Assembly (NCBI GenBank): GCA_023388715.1
Contig: JAEWFT010000005.1
Span: 1-63,342, forward strand
DNA from: Pseudomonadota bacterium
GTDB taxonomy: Bacteria; Pseudomonadota; Gammaproteobacteria; Xanthomonadales; Xanthomonadaceae
Reading direction: 5' to 3'
DNA length: 63,342 nt
The notes beneath the pieces were generated by a model. That model ran no database searches. It worked only from the letters and a program-made list of their open reading frames with translations, and had not been told where the DNA came from. Positions 1 to 7,459 of this stretch are shown here, piece by piece; the stretch's first letter is position 1, and the number at the start of each line of letters is the position of its first letter. Made by a program: the position numbers and the translations under genes.

Positions 1-1050
1 GTGTTGCACACCCGGCTGCAGCTTCCACGGGATCGCTTCGATGCAGTGGCCTCGCGGCTCAAGCTGATCTCCGGGATGGACATCGCCGAGCGCCGGCTAC
101 CGCAGGACGGGCGCATGTCGACCCGGGTCGGCGGCCAGGAAATGGACATCCGCGTGTCGGCGCTGCCGGGCGTGCATGGCGAGTCGATCGTGATGCGCCT
201 GCTGCCCAAGGAGCGCAAGGAACTGGGGCTGGAGAAGCTGGGCTTCGAATCCGACCACCTGGCGCTGATGCGCGAGTGGACCGCCGAGGCCAACGGCATC
301 GTGCTGGTCACCGGGCCGACCGGCTCCGGTAAATCCACCACGCTCTACGCCGCGCTCGCGGCCGCCAACGACGGCCTGAAGAAGATCATCACGGTCGAGG
401 ACCCGGTCGAGTTCCAGCTGCCGGCGATCACCCAGATCCAAGCGCATCCGGACATCGGCCTGACATTTGCCAACGCCCTGCGGTCGATCCTGCGCCAGGA
501 TCCGGACGTGATCATGATCGGCGAAATCCGCGACCTGGAAACCGCCGAGATCGCGGTGCAGGCGGCCCTCACCGGCCACCTGGTGCTGAGCACGCTGCAT
601 ACCAACGATGCGATCAGCGCGTTCACCCGGCTGGTGGACATGGGCGTGGAGCCGTTCCTGGTGGCCACTCCCGTGCGCGCGGTGCAGGCGCAGCGGCTGG
701 TGCGCCGCCTGTGCACGCAGTGCGCGCGGCCGCACAAGGTGCCGGCGGCCATCGAGGCCGAGGCGGCGCGGTTCGCGCACGCCGTGCTCCCGGACATGGC
801 GCCGCGCTGGATGGAGGCGGTGGGTTGCCCGAACTGCCTCAACACCGGCTATCGCGGCCGGCTCGGCATCTACGAGATGGTGCCGGTGAGCGAGCGCATG
901 CAGCACCTGATCGTCAGCGGCGCCTCGGTCAACGAGATGAAGGCGCTGGCGCGCGAGGAAGGGTGCCGGTTCCTGCGCGAGGACGGCCTGCTCAAGGCCT
1001 GGCAGGGACTGACCACGGTCGAGGAAGTGCTGCGCGTGGCGGGTAGCTGA
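1..1050 (+). CDS. gspE: T2SS-1 assembly ATPase GspE (5' end cut by window edge)
   Basis: This is the C-terminal 349 residues of the cytoplasmic hexameric ATPase that powers pseudopilus assembly in type II secretion. The Walker A motif GPTGSGKS lies at fragment residues 105-112, followed by the Asp-box region (EDPVEFQ), a Walker B-type stretch (DVIMIGEIRD) and a His-box (STLHTND). Four cysteines (238, 241, 276, 279; CTQC and CPNC) form the zinc module typical of many GspE/PilB ATPases. The family is usually 500-570 residues, so the N-terminal domains that bind GspL lie upstream of the window; the GTG at base 1 is internal. It is separated by 4 bases from gspF. A PilB-type pilus ATPase is unlikely given the complete gsp operon that follows. 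Confidence 0.95.
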   Translation: MLHTRLQLPRDRFDAVASRLKLISGMDIAERRLPQDGRMSTRVGGQEMDIRVSALPGVHGESIVMRLLPKERKELGLEKLGFESDHLALMREWTAEANGIVLVTGPTGSGKSTTLYAALAAANDGLKKIITVEDPVEFQLPAITQIQAHPDIGLTFANALRSILRQDPDVIMIGEIRDLETAEIAVQAALTGHLVLSTLHTNDAISAFTRLVDMGVEPFLVATPVRAVQAQRLVRRLCTQCARPHKVPAAIEAEAARFAHAVLPDMAPRWMEAVGCPNCLNTGYRGRLGIYEMVPVSERMQHLIVSGASVNEMKALAREEGCRFLREDGLLKAWQGLTTVEEVLRVAGS

Positions 1051-1054
1051 ACCG

Positions 1055-2248
1055 ATGCCGCGCTACCACTACCACGCGCTGAACGCCGAGGGCATCGGCC
1101 TGGAAGGCGTGCTGCGCGCCAACAACGAGCGCGAGGCCGCACGCCAGCTGGAGCGGCGCGGGCTGGCGGTGGTCGAGCTGAGCGCCGGCGATGCGGCCAC
1201 CCGCCGCCGCGCGGGGCGCCTGCGCCATGGCGACGTGATCCTGGCGCTGCAGGAGCTGGCCACGATGCTGACCTCCGGCGTGAGCATCGCCGACGCGGTC
1301 GGAAGCCAGGCGCTGGGCGCGCACCATCCGCGGATCGTCGAAGCGTTCACCCTGATGTCGCGCGACCTGCAGCGCGGCCTGGCGTTTTCGGCGACGTTGG
1401 CCAAGAGCGGCCTGCCGCTGCCGGAATACGTGGTCCAGCTGGCTCGCGCCGGCGAGTTGACCGGCCAGCTGGGTAAGGCGCTGCGGGATGCCGGCGCGCA
1501 GATGGAATACGAGCAGCAGCTGCGTAACGAGATGCGCAATGCGCTGATCTACCCGGTCGTGCTGGTGCTGGCGGGCGTGGCGGCGGTGGCGATCATGTTC
1601 GTCTTCGTGGTTCCCAAGTTCGCTTCGCTGCTGCAGCAAGCCGATGACCTTCCGTTGCTGGCCTGGCTGGTGCTGGCGGTCGGCACCTGGACCCGCGAGA
1701 ACTTCCTGCTGCTGGCGCTGGTCGCCGGCGCTGCCATCGCCGCGGCGACCTGGGCACTGCGCAAGCCGGAGCTGCGCGCGGGCGGCCTGGACCGGCTGTC
1801 GCGCTGGCCGATCGTTGGACCCTGGCTGGTCGAGGCCGACACCGCGCGCTGGGCGAAGGTGCTGGGCGCGCTGCTGGGCAACAAGGTGCCCCTGATGCGC
1901 GGACTCGAACTCGCGCAGGCCGGGCTGCAGCTGCCGCAGCGGCGTGCGCGGATGGGCGAGGTGACGCGGGCGGTGCGCGGTGGCGCGTCGCTGGCGGACG
2001 CGCTCGAGGACCATGACGCACTCACCGCGACCGGCTACAACCTGGTGCGCGTGGGCGAGCGCTCCGGCAAGCTGGCGTCCATGCTGGATTCATTGGCCAG
2101 GCTGTATGAGGAAGCGGGCCGCAACCGGATGAAGCGGGTGCTGATCCTGCTGGAGCCGATCGCGATCCTGATCATCGGCAGCGTGATCGGCACCATTATC
2201 CTCGGCGTGATCCTGGCGATCACCAGCGCCAACGACCTGGCGGTCTGA
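1055..2248 (+). CDS. gspF: T2SS-1 inner-membrane platform protein GspF
   Basis: This 397-residue protein is a GspF/PilC-type polytopic inner-membrane protein that couples the GspE ATPase to pseudopilus assembly. It shows the typical two-domain repeat. The first cytoplasmic domain contains LQELATMLTSGVSIADAV, and a membrane segment follows near residues 168-190 (VVLVLAGVAAVAIMFVFVV). The second repeat (KVLGALLGNKVPLMRGLELA) leads to a C-terminal hydrophobic helix (EPIAILIIGSVIGTIILGVI). The length is normal for the family. The start codon ATG lies 4 bases after the gspE stop, so the two genes are probably translationally coupled. Confidence 0.95.
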   Translation: MPRYHYHALNAEGIGLEGVLRANNEREAARQLERRGLAVVELSAGDAATRRRAGRLRHGDVILALQELATMLTSGVSIADAVGSQALGAHHPRIVEAFTLMSRDLQRGLAFSATLAKSGLPLPEYVVQLARAGELTGQLGKALRDAGAQMEYEQQLRNEMRNALIYPVVLVLAGVAAVAIMFVFVVPKFASLLQQADDLPLLAWLVLAVGTWTRENFLLLALVAGAAIAAATWALRKPELRAGGLDRLSRWPIVGPWLVEADTARWAKVLGALLGNKVPLMRGLELAQAGLQLPQRRARMGEVTRAVRGGASLADALEDHDALTATGYNLVRVGERSGKLASMLDSLARLYEEAGRNRMKRVLILLEPIAILIIGSVIGTIILGVILAITSANDLAV

Positions 2249-2271
2249 CCGCCGAACTCAGGAACCATCAG

Positions 2272-2742
2272 ATGCAGCGACACCCGAGACTTATTCCACG
2301 CGCGCGGCAGGCGGGCTTCACCCTGCTGGAGATGATCGTGGTACTGGTCATCATCGGCCTGATCATGGGCCTGGTGGGTCCGCGCCTGTTCGGACAGGCC
2401 GACAAGGCCAAGGTGCAGACCGCGGAAACCCAGATCAAGATGCTGCGCGGGGCGCTGCAGACGATGCGGCTGGACATCAGCCGCTGGCCAACCGAGCAGG
2501 AGGGCCTGGCCCTATTGACCACCCGTCCGACGGGTACCGAGGGTGCGCGCGGCTGGGCGGGACCCTACCTCGACGAGGCGGTACCGCAGGACCCATGGGG
2601 CAAGCCTTACCAGTACGCACCGGTTCCCAGTGGCGAGAACCCCTTCACCCTGTACTCCTTTGGCGCCGATGGCAAGATCGGCGGTGAGGGCCAGGACGCG
2701 GACGTGGGCTTCCCGCCGGGCGCGGCCGCCACCCAGCCCTAG
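2272..2742 (+). CDS. gspG: T2SS-1 major pseudopilin GspG
   Basis: This 156-residue major pseudopilin polymerises into the T2SS pseudopilus. A basic leader of about 15 residues ends in the prepilin peptidase site G/FTLLEMIVVLVIIG, with Phe+1 and Glu+5 of the mature protein. The C-terminal globular part has the classical GspG features GWAGPYLDEAVPQDPWGKPY and FGADGKIGGEGQDADV, the acidic loop that binds calcium in known GspG proteins. The spacing from gspF is 23 bases and includes an AGGA-like ribosome site. No prepilin peptidase gene is in the window, so processing depends on a PilD encoded elsewhere. Confidence 0.95.
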   Translation: MQRHPRLIPRARQAGFTLLEMIVVLVIIGLIMGLVGPRLFGQADKAKVQTAETQIKMLRGALQTMRLDISRWPTEQEGLALLTTRPTGTEGARGWAGPYLDEAVPQDPWGKPYQYAPVPSGENPFTLYSFGADGKIGGEGQDADVGFPPGAAATQP

Positions 2743-2749
2743 GGCGGGC

Positions 2750-3136
2750 ATGCGCCAACGCGGCTTCACCCTGCTGGAACTGATCGTGGTGCTGGCCATC
2801 CTCGGCCTGGCCACCGCGCTGGTCGCGCCCTCCATGTTGCGCGGCATCGACAGCTGGCAGCGGCAGGCGGCGATCGACGTGCTGCTGGACGACCTGCGCG
2901 CACTGCCCGGCGAGGCGCGCGCGCGCGGGACGGAAATCGTGCTTGATGCGGAAGCGCTGCAGCAGCCGGAGCCGCCATTGAAGGTTGCGGGCGATTGGCA
3001 ACTGCAGGTGCCCGAGCCCTGGCGGGTCGGCTCCAATGGCGTCTGCCAGGGTGGCGAGGTCATCATTTCCAACAGTTATGGATCGCGCACGATCGAGGTG
3101 GCAGCGCCGTTCTGCGATCCCCGGGTGCTGCCGTGA
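2750..3136 (+). CDS. gspH: T2SS-1 minor pseudopilin GspH
   Basis: This predicted 128-residue minor pseudopilin has an extremely short leader (MRQRG) followed by the type IV prepilin motif FTLLELIVVLAILG, with Glu+5 present. The ATG at 2750 is preferred because it puts the leader peptide at the N terminus; longer in-frame upstream starts would overlap gspG and add Arg-rich low-complexity sequence. The globular part (SWQRQAAIDVLLDDLRALPG and onward) resembles GspH only loosely, and the call rests on the pilin motif and the operon position between gspG and gspI. The stop overlaps the GTG start of gspI. Confidence 0.85.
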   Translation: MRQRGFTLLELIVVLAILGLATALVAPSMLRGIDSWQRQAAIDVLLDDLRALPGEARARGTEIVLDAEALQQPEPPLKVAGDWQLQVPEPWRVGSNGVCQGGEVIISNSYGSRTIEVAAPFCDPRVLP

Positions 3137-3573
3137 GCAGGCGCGCCGGACGCATGGGCCGAGGAACGGTGGCGGGCTTCACCCTGCTTGAGGCGATCGT
3201 CGCCCTGGTGGTCTTCACCATGGGCGCGCTGGCGCTGTATGGCTGGCTCTCCACCAACACCATCACCCTGATGCGGATCCGCGATCGCCAGCAGGTGGAG
3301 CAAGCGCTGCTCTCGTCGCTTGACCTGATTCGCCGCTCCAATCCGATGAAGACGCCCTCCGGCAGGCGTGAGGTCGGCGACCTCGTCGTCAGCTGGAGCA
3401 GCACGCCCCTGGAGCCACCCCGTCCAAATGTCGATCAGTCCGGCTCGCCGGCCATTTATATGGTCGCGCTGTACGAGGTGGATGTGCGCGTGCTGCGGGA
3501 CCAGCGCGAGCTGCAGACGTTCCGGGTCCGCCAGGTGGGTTGGGACCAGGTGCGCGCGGTGGACGACCTGTGA
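3133..3573 (+). CDS. gspI: T2SS-1 minor pseudopilin GspI
   Basis: This predicted 146-residue minor pseudopilin would form part of the GspI-J-K tip complex. The prepilin cleavage motif is AG/FTLLEAIVALVVFTMG. The start is taken as GTG 3133, which overlaps the gspH stop in a GTGA arrangement; ATG 3154 is the alternative and would shorten the leader by seven residues. The remaining sequence is pseudopilin-like, with a long amphipathic helix after the motif. The operon position before gspJ supports the assignment. Confidence 0.85.
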   Translation: MSRRAGRMGRGTVAGFTLLEAIVALVVFTMGALALYGWLSTNTITLMRIRDRQQVEQALLSSLDLIRRSNPMKTPSGRREVGDLVVSWSSTPLEPPRPNVDQSGSPAIYMVALYEVDVRVLRDQRELQTFRVRQVGWDQVRAVDDL

Positions 3574-4184
3574 GTGCGCGTCGACGTGGCGGAAAGGTCG
3601 CCCAGCATGGCTTCACCCTGATGGAAATGCTGGTCACGCTGGTGCTGATATCGTTCGCGACCATGCTGATGTTCCAGATGCTGGGCAGCTACCGGATCGC
3701 CCGCGAGCGCGTGGGCGCGCAGGCCGCCGGCATCGATCGCGAAGCGCTGTTCCAGGCCTGGTTCCGCGACAGCGTCCACGGTCTCTACGCCGCTCCCGAA
3801 TTGCGTTTTGTCGGCGATGCCGAACGCTTTTCTGCCACCACCCTCAATCCCCTGTATGCGCCGGAGGGAAGTCCGACCACGTTGGCGTGGGAACTCCATC
3901 CAACCGACGATGGCGGCGTGGAAGTCGCCTACCTGGAAGCAGGCCGGGAGCGCTGGCGGATGCGCCGGCGCGATCCCTCCCCACTGCGCTTCGCCTATTA
4001 CGACAGCGACGGCAAGCCTTTGGAGCAATGGCCGCCCAAGCTGGGCAAGGTCAATCCGGAAGCGTTACCGGCCTTGGTGGGCCTGGTGCGTGATGATGAA
4101 GGGCGTGAGCGCCCTCTGCTGGCCGCGGTGCTGGGCCCGCTGGAGCCGCCCAAGCGCCTCTACGGCGATGAGGAACTGGAATGA
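3570..4184 (+). CDS. gspJ: T2SS-1 minor pseudopilin GspJ
   Basis: This predicted 204-residue pseudopilin has the prepilin motif HG/FTLMEMLVTLVLIS with Glu+5. GTG 3570 overlaps the gspI stop (GTGA), matching the coupling pattern of the neighbouring genes; an earlier ATG at 3540 would create a longer overlap and a less typical leader. GspJ is normally the larger of the minor pseudopilins before GspK, and the roughly 200-residue length fits. The product is expected at the pseudopilus tip with GspI and GspK. Confidence 0.87.
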   Translation: MSARRRGGKVAQHGFTLMEMLVTLVLISFATMLMFQMLGSYRIARERVGAQAAGIDREALFQAWFRDSVHGLYAAPELRFVGDAERFSATTLNPLYAPEGSPTTLAWELHPTDDGGVEVAYLEAGRERWRMRRRDPSPLRFAYYDSDGKPLEQWPPKLGKVNPEALPALVGLVRDDEGRERPLLAAVLGPLEPPKRLYGDEELE

Positions 4185-5245
4185 GGCGCCGGCCTGATCG
4201 CGGCTTCGTGCTGGTGCTGGTGCTGGCGATGCTGGTGGTGCTGGGGCTGCTCGCCGGCACCATCGCCACCATCACCGCGCGCCTGCTGGAGCAGGCAGAG
4301 CAGCGCAGCCGCGGGATGCAGGATGCGGTCGACATGGCCAGTACCCGCGCCAGCGTCATGTACCTGCTGGCGACGCAGCGAATGACGCTGGGCGGACTCA
4401 CCGTCGACAACCTGGTTTCGTTCGGCGAGGGCGGCACGCGCGCGATCCAGACAATTGACGACCTGAATTCCTCGCTCCCGGTGGGAACAGAGATTTCCCT
4501 GGACGGGCGCATCCATCAGGGGCTCGGCGGGGCACGCTTCGCGTTGCAGGATGATTTCGGGCTGTTCGGCGTCAATTGGCAACCACCGGTGGCGCTGGAG
4601 CGGCTGCTGGCGCAGGGTGGCCAGGCGCGGCCGCTGCCGGCCGAGACGCTGATCAACCGGTTGATGGATTACCAGGATCGCGACGATCTCTACCGGATCA
4701 ACAGCATGGAGGCGGACGGCTATCGCAGCGCCGGCTTGCCGCCGCCCACCAACCTGCCGCTGGCGACGCCCATGGAGCTGATGCGGGTTGCCGGGTGGAA
4801 GGAGGCGCTCGCGTTCCTGAGCCCCTCGCAGATCAGCGACACGCTGACGGTGGAGCCATCGATCGTCGTCAATGTGAACACCGCGCCGTTGCGGGTCCTG
4901 CGGACGCTGGAGGGTATGGATGCGGAGAAGGCGGAGCGGGCCATCGCATACCGAAAACTGCAGCCGTTCATGACCGAGACAGACTTCTCCGTTTTCCTGG
5001 GGCTTCCCAAGTCGACGGAGTCGCCGGTAGCTGTGTATCCTGCTTCGTCCGGCACTTTGAAGCTGTGGCCTTCGCATGGGGGGCGAGTGGTTCTGGTGCA
5101 CTGGACGCTGACTCCGTTCGAAGATCGGGGCCACCCTTGGCGTGAGGACTATGAGCTCATCCAATCCAAGGCCTCGTCGCCAGCCGACGATGCTGTCGCG
5201 GTTCGCTCGCGGGTTTTCCGCCAGTCGGTGGCTGCGCGCCAGTAG
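4181..5245 (+). CDS. gspK: T2SS-1 minor pseudopilin GspK
   Basis: This 354-residue protein is a GspK-type atypical pseudopilin, which caps the pseudopilus tip. The N terminus RG/FVLVLVLAMLVVLGLLAG is a prepilin-like hydrophobic segment. As is typical of GspK, position +5 of the mature chain is not Glu. The large globular domain includes VNVNTAPLRVLRTLEGMDAEKAE, a helix-hairpin-helix-like segment characteristic of GspK. The ATG overlaps the gspJ stop by 4 bases. The 3' end overlaps the next gene out of frame by roughly 95 bases, depending on its start. Confidence 0.9.
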   Translation: MRRRPDRGFVLVLVLAMLVVLGLLAGTIATITARLLEQAEQRSRGMQDAVDMASTRASVMYLLATQRMTLGGLTVDNLVSFGEGGTRAIQTIDDLNSSLPVGTEISLDGRIHQGLGGARFALQDDFGLFGVNWQPPVALERLLAQGGQARPLPAETLINRLMDYQDRDDLYRINSMEADGYRSAGLPPPTNLPLATPMELMRVAGWKEALAFLSPSQISDTLTVEPSIVVNVNTAPLRVLRTLEGMDAEKAERAIAYRKLQPFMTETDFSVFLGLPKSTESPVAVYPASSGTLKLWPSHGGRVVLVHWTLTPFEDRGHPWREDYELIQSKASSPADDAVAVRSRVFRQSVAARQ

Positions 5246-6260
5246 TGGCCTTCGCCAGCTGGCCGAAGGGCGCAACGGGCAGGAATGGGTGCTGGCCCGC
5301 GGCTTCTGCGCCTACACCGTGCTCGACGGCAGTGCCGTGCCAGCGCGCAAGCGCGCGGCGTTCGCGTCGATGGCGATCTCCCGGTTCACCCCGTTCCCTG
5401 ACACGCAGTCGCATGTCGAGTGGGTGGGCGACCGCGCGATGGTATGGGCGTGGTCGCGCGCGCAGGCAACGACCGTGGGCGGTGAGGCCCTTGCCCCGCC
5501 GCGGCGCATCCTTCCTGAATCGTTGTTCCGGGGGCAGCCACAGGAGTCCGGTGAAGAGCTCGTGGCCCTGGATGAAGGGGTCGAGGCGCGTGCATGGCGT
5601 GACGGGGTGATGGGCGCCTCGCATTGGTGGCCGGAAGCGCCAAGCCTTGCCGATTGGAACGAATTCCGCCGCGGCGCTGGCTTGGCTCCCGCAGCCGAGG
5701 TGCCCACTGTCGAGACCGCACCGCTGGCCGAGAGACCCTGGTCGGCGGCCAGGTCGGTGGGCGTCGGGGAAGCGGTGGGTCGCTATGGCGAATATCTCAC
5801 CATGGCCGCCGCCGCCACCGTTGCCGCCACTTTGGCAGCCCTCCTTGTGGGTGCTGCGGCGCTCAAGGTGTCGATCTGGCAGGTGGAGCGCGACATCGCC
5901 GAGCGTGAGCAGGCGCTGGAAAAAATCATCAACGCGCGCGACAGCGCCCTGCAGGGGCGCGCCGACATTGATGCACTGCTGGCACTGCGCCCGCCAGCGA
6001 GCCAGATCGAGTTACTGACGCTGGTCTCCGGTTTGATGCGGGGCAACTGGCAATTACTGGAATGGAAGATGCTGGATCCGCAATCGCTTGAGTTGACAGC
6101 CCGCATGCAGAATCCGGACCCGCGCGCGATCGTCACTGCGTGGGAAGCGTCGAAGCGCTTTTCCGGCGTCACCGCGGAGCTGGTCGGGCAGCGCCAGGAC
6201 AGTGTCATGGTCAAGGCGCGCGTCTTGCCCCCGGCCGCACCCCGGAGCGCACGCCGATGA
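5151..6260 (+). CDS. gspL: T2SS-1 inner-membrane protein GspL
   Basis: GspL links the GspE ATPase to the inner-membrane platform. The product has an N-terminal cytoplasmic part of about 220 residues (GQEWVLARGFCAYTVLDGS onward), one membrane segment (AAAATVAATLAALLVGAAAL) and a periplasmic part beginning with a coiled stretch (QVERDIAEREQALEKIINAR). The start is uncertain: ATG 5151 follows a GAGG but lies inside gspK, while ATG 5190 gives a shorter overlap with no obvious ribosome site. The sequence is divergent, so the call depends on topology and operon position. The stop overlaps gspM (ATGA). Confidence 0.82.
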   Translation: MSSSNPRPRRQPTMLSRFARGFSASRWLRASSGLRQLAEGRNGQEWVLARGFCAYTVLDGSAVPARKRAAFASMAISRFTPFPDTQSHVEWVGDRAMVWAWSRAQATTVGGEALAPPRRILPESLFRGQPQESGEELVALDEGVEARAWRDGVMGASHWWPEAPSLADWNEFRRGAGLAPAAEVPTVETAPLAERPWSAARSVGVGEAVGRYGEYLTMAAAATVAATLAALLVGAAALKVSIWQVERDIAEREQALEKIINARDSALQGRADIDALLALRPPASQIELLTLVSGLMRGNWQLLEWKMLDPQSLELTARMQNPDPRAIVTAWEASKRFSGVTAELVGQRQDSVMVKARVLPPAAPRSARR

Positions 6261-6862
6261 GTGCGCGCGATGGCGCCCTTGCCGGGATGCTCGTGCAATG
6301 GCGCGCCAACCCCCGCCTGCGGTGGGGCGTGCTTGCGATCGCAGTCATTCTCTTCATTTACGTCTGCCAGCTGCTCGTACAGTGGCGGCGCGACCTTCAT
6401 GACCAGTACCAGCAGCAGACCGTGCAGCTCTACAAGATGACCGAGCTGGCCAACGAGGACCACTGGATCGCCCGTGCCCGCGACGTGCAGGCGCTGGAAA
6501 AGGCGCTGCAGGCCGAAGTGCCCGCCAGCGCGACGATCGGGCTGGCGCAGGCGGAGACGCAGACCTTCGTGCGCCAGCTGATGAACGCGTATGGGCGGCA
6601 ACTGGGTAGCGAGGCGCGCGCACCTGCACAGGTGACGGGTTTCCCGGAGATCTGGCGGGTGCCGGTCACCCTGCGCGGCCAGGTCAGCCAGAACCAGTTG
6701 CTGGAGATCCTGCGCCGGGTCGAGGGCTCGGAGCGGCTGATGGTCGTCGATGACTTCTCCTTCCGCTATGAGCGCGGGGTGCCCAGTTTCTCGCTGACGT
6801 TCGCCGCCTTTTACCGGATCGCCGCACCGCAGCCGCAGGAGGGTACCGATGGCGCCGGCTGA
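6257..6862 (+). CDS. gspM: T2SS-1 inner-membrane protein GspM
   Basis: This predicted 201-residue bitopic protein has a short cytoplasmic N terminus, one membrane segment (WGVLAIAVILFIYVCQLLVQW), a coiled stretch and a periplasmic ferredoxin-like domain (about residues 100-195). This topology is typical of GspM, the partner of GspL. ATG 6257 overlaps the gspL stop, which supports this start over upstream in-frame codons. Family similarity is weak in sequence, so operon position carries much of the weight. The 3' end overlaps the next gene by 14 bases. Confidence 0.82.
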   Translation: MSARDGALAGMLVQWRANPRLRWGVLAIAVILFIYVCQLLVQWRRDLHDQYQQQTVQLYKMTELANEDHWIARARDVQALEKALQAEVPASATIGLAQAETQTFVRQLMNAYGRQLGSEARAPAQVTGFPEIWRVPVTLRGQVSQNQLLEILRRVEGSERLMVVDDFSFRYERGVPSFSLTFAAFYRIAAPQPQEGTDGAG

Positions 6863-7421
6863 CCGGTTGCGCCTGCGCAAGTGGCTGCTGGCTGCCGCCG
6901 CTGGCACGGCCTTGGGTGTGGTGGTGGGCCTGTTCCTGCCGATCCGCGCCGCGCAGCCGCCCGCCGCCGATGCAGCGACCTGGTCGCTGCCGAATGCACA
7001 GTCGCTGAAGCGTTTCCGCGAGGAAGACTTCCTGCGTCTGCGGTCCGCGCGTTTCTGGGGTGAGCTGGCCGTCCCCGGGGATCGCCGCCAACGGCCGCAG
7101 GTGACGTGGCGCCTGCTTGCAATCGTCACCAATCCCCAAGTGCAGGTCGCCGTGAGCCAGGGGAACAAGGCGGAGCAGTCCTGGGTGCGGCTGGGCGACG
7201 CCCTGCCCGATGGTTCCACCCTCATCCAGGTCAGTCGCGACGGGGTGGTGTTCGAAAAGGACGGATGCCGCCGCCTGCGTGCGCTCTATCGCGCCAGTCC
7301 GACCGAACCAGACATCGCAGTTTCCGGTTGCGCCGAGACGGAGACGCCATCCCAGACATCCCCTGCAGCACCCCGGTCTGCACCTCCCGCAGGCGCCACG
7401 CCCGGGCGCCGCGGCGCCTGA
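6849..7421 (+). CDS. gspN: T2SS-1 GspC-like periplasmic connector (XpsN-type 'GspN')
   Basis: This 190-residue protein has one N-terminal membrane helix (WLLAAAAGTALGVVVGLFLP) and a periplasmic domain resembling the homology region of GspC/PilP: VTWRLLAIVTNPQVQVAVSQ, then WVRLGDALPDGSTLIQV and a DGVVFEKDG strand. In known systems this domain contacts the secretin N0 domain. No PDZ or coiled-coil domain follows, and the C terminus is a short Pro/Ala-rich tail. In xanthomonad xps operons the gene in this place is called N and acts as the GspC equivalent. Its position between gspM and gspD agrees. No separate gspC is visible here. Confidence 0.78.
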   Translation: MAPADRLRLRKWLLAAAAGTALGVVVGLFLPIRAAQPPAADAATWSLPNAQSLKRFREEDFLRLRSARFWGELAVPGDRRQRPQVTWRLLAIVTNPQVQVAVSQGNKAEQSWVRLGDALPDGSTLIQVSRDGVVFEKDGCRRLRALYRASPTEPDIAVSGCAETETPSQTSPAAPRSAPPAGATPGRRGA

Positions 7422-7459
7422 CGCGCGCCGGATCCCACAGTTGCCTAGATGATGAATCC

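Noticed and set aside
1..1050. Considered the first gene as a type IV pilus ATPase PilB because of its zinc cysteines
   Set aside because: It is followed directly by gspF to gspD, so it belongs to the T2SS operon.
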